A stretch of 13,217 nucleotides of DNA from contig QUFC01000070.1 in assembly GCA_003478355.1 (NCBI GenBank), forward strand, positions 1-13,217, read 5' to 3'. A program made the position numbers and the translations under genes. The stretch's first letter is position 1. The number at the start of each line of letters is the position of its first letter. Positions 13,216 to 13,217 of this stretch are shown here, piece after piece. This DNA is from Lachnospiraceae bacterium AM48-27BH. Lineage in GTDB: Bacteria > Bacillota > Clostridia > Lachnospirales > Lachnospiraceae. Below the pieces are notes generated by a model that saw only the letters and a list, made by a program, of their open reading frames with translations, was not told where the DNA came from and ran no database searches.

Positions 13216-13217
13216 GC

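Noticed and set aside
1..13217. CRISPR array, tRNA or rRNA genes, intact transposase
   Set aside because: No regular direct repeats with spacers, no recognised tRNA or rRNA sequence and no transposase or integrase motif were found on either strand.

Overview
The window looks like chromosome from a Clostridia member, most likely family Lachnospiraceae. The reasons are the moderate GC, strong AGGAGG ribosome binding sites, the yqeY, ymxH/ylmC-nrdR and aroE-aroK-aroQ/efp neighbourhoods, and short palindromic repeats between genes. All 17 coding regions I support lie on the + strand. The + strand ORFs are mostly housekeeping; the unusual content is in the untranslated regions.

Layout. At 28-664 a yqeY gene sits between two palindromic intergenic repeats. 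At 696-2114 is a PepV/Sapep-type M20 dipeptidase. At 2137-5171 is a methionine ABC transporter operon, metN-metI-metQ. It is preceded by a consensus promoter, a 39-codon reading frame with 11 Met and 7 Cys codons, and a strong intrinsic terminator just before metN. At 5153-6297 is a two-gene membrane protein unit (DUF4190-like and DUF975-like). At 6350-6610 is a PRC-barrel YlmC/YmxH protein with a TTG start. At 6715-9677 is a probable operon nrdR-yqeG-aroE-aroK-aroQ. At 9698-10392 is efp with its own promoter and terminator. At 10611-11984 is a sodium:neurotransmitter-symporter-family transporter. At 12083-13141 is a pyridoxal-phosphate enzyme whose diagnostic residues favour D-cysteine desulfhydrase over ACC deaminase.

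The best candidate for an undescribed system is the metNIQ leader. A promoter (TTGACA-17-TAGAAT), a Met/Cys-rich mini-ORF with an ideal ribosome binding site, and a 14-bp terminator hairpin lie in that order within about 290 nt. The end of the mini-ORF can pair with the ascending arm of the terminator. This is the arrangement expected for ribosome-mediated attenuation that senses methionine (and perhaps cysteine) supply. I see no SAM riboswitch or T-box there, which are the usual controls of methionine genes in Firmicutes.

Secondary points are two families of palindromic intergenic repeats (28-107 with 6605-6685, and 584-664), a third structured repeat at 10407-10467 and 13145-13197 that may be an IS200/IS605-type end or omega-RNA relic, and a hairpin that overlaps the TTG start of the YlmC/YmxH gene. 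Sulfur amino-acid handling recurs (dipeptidase, methionine uptake, D-cysteine breakdown), but these genes are not one operon.
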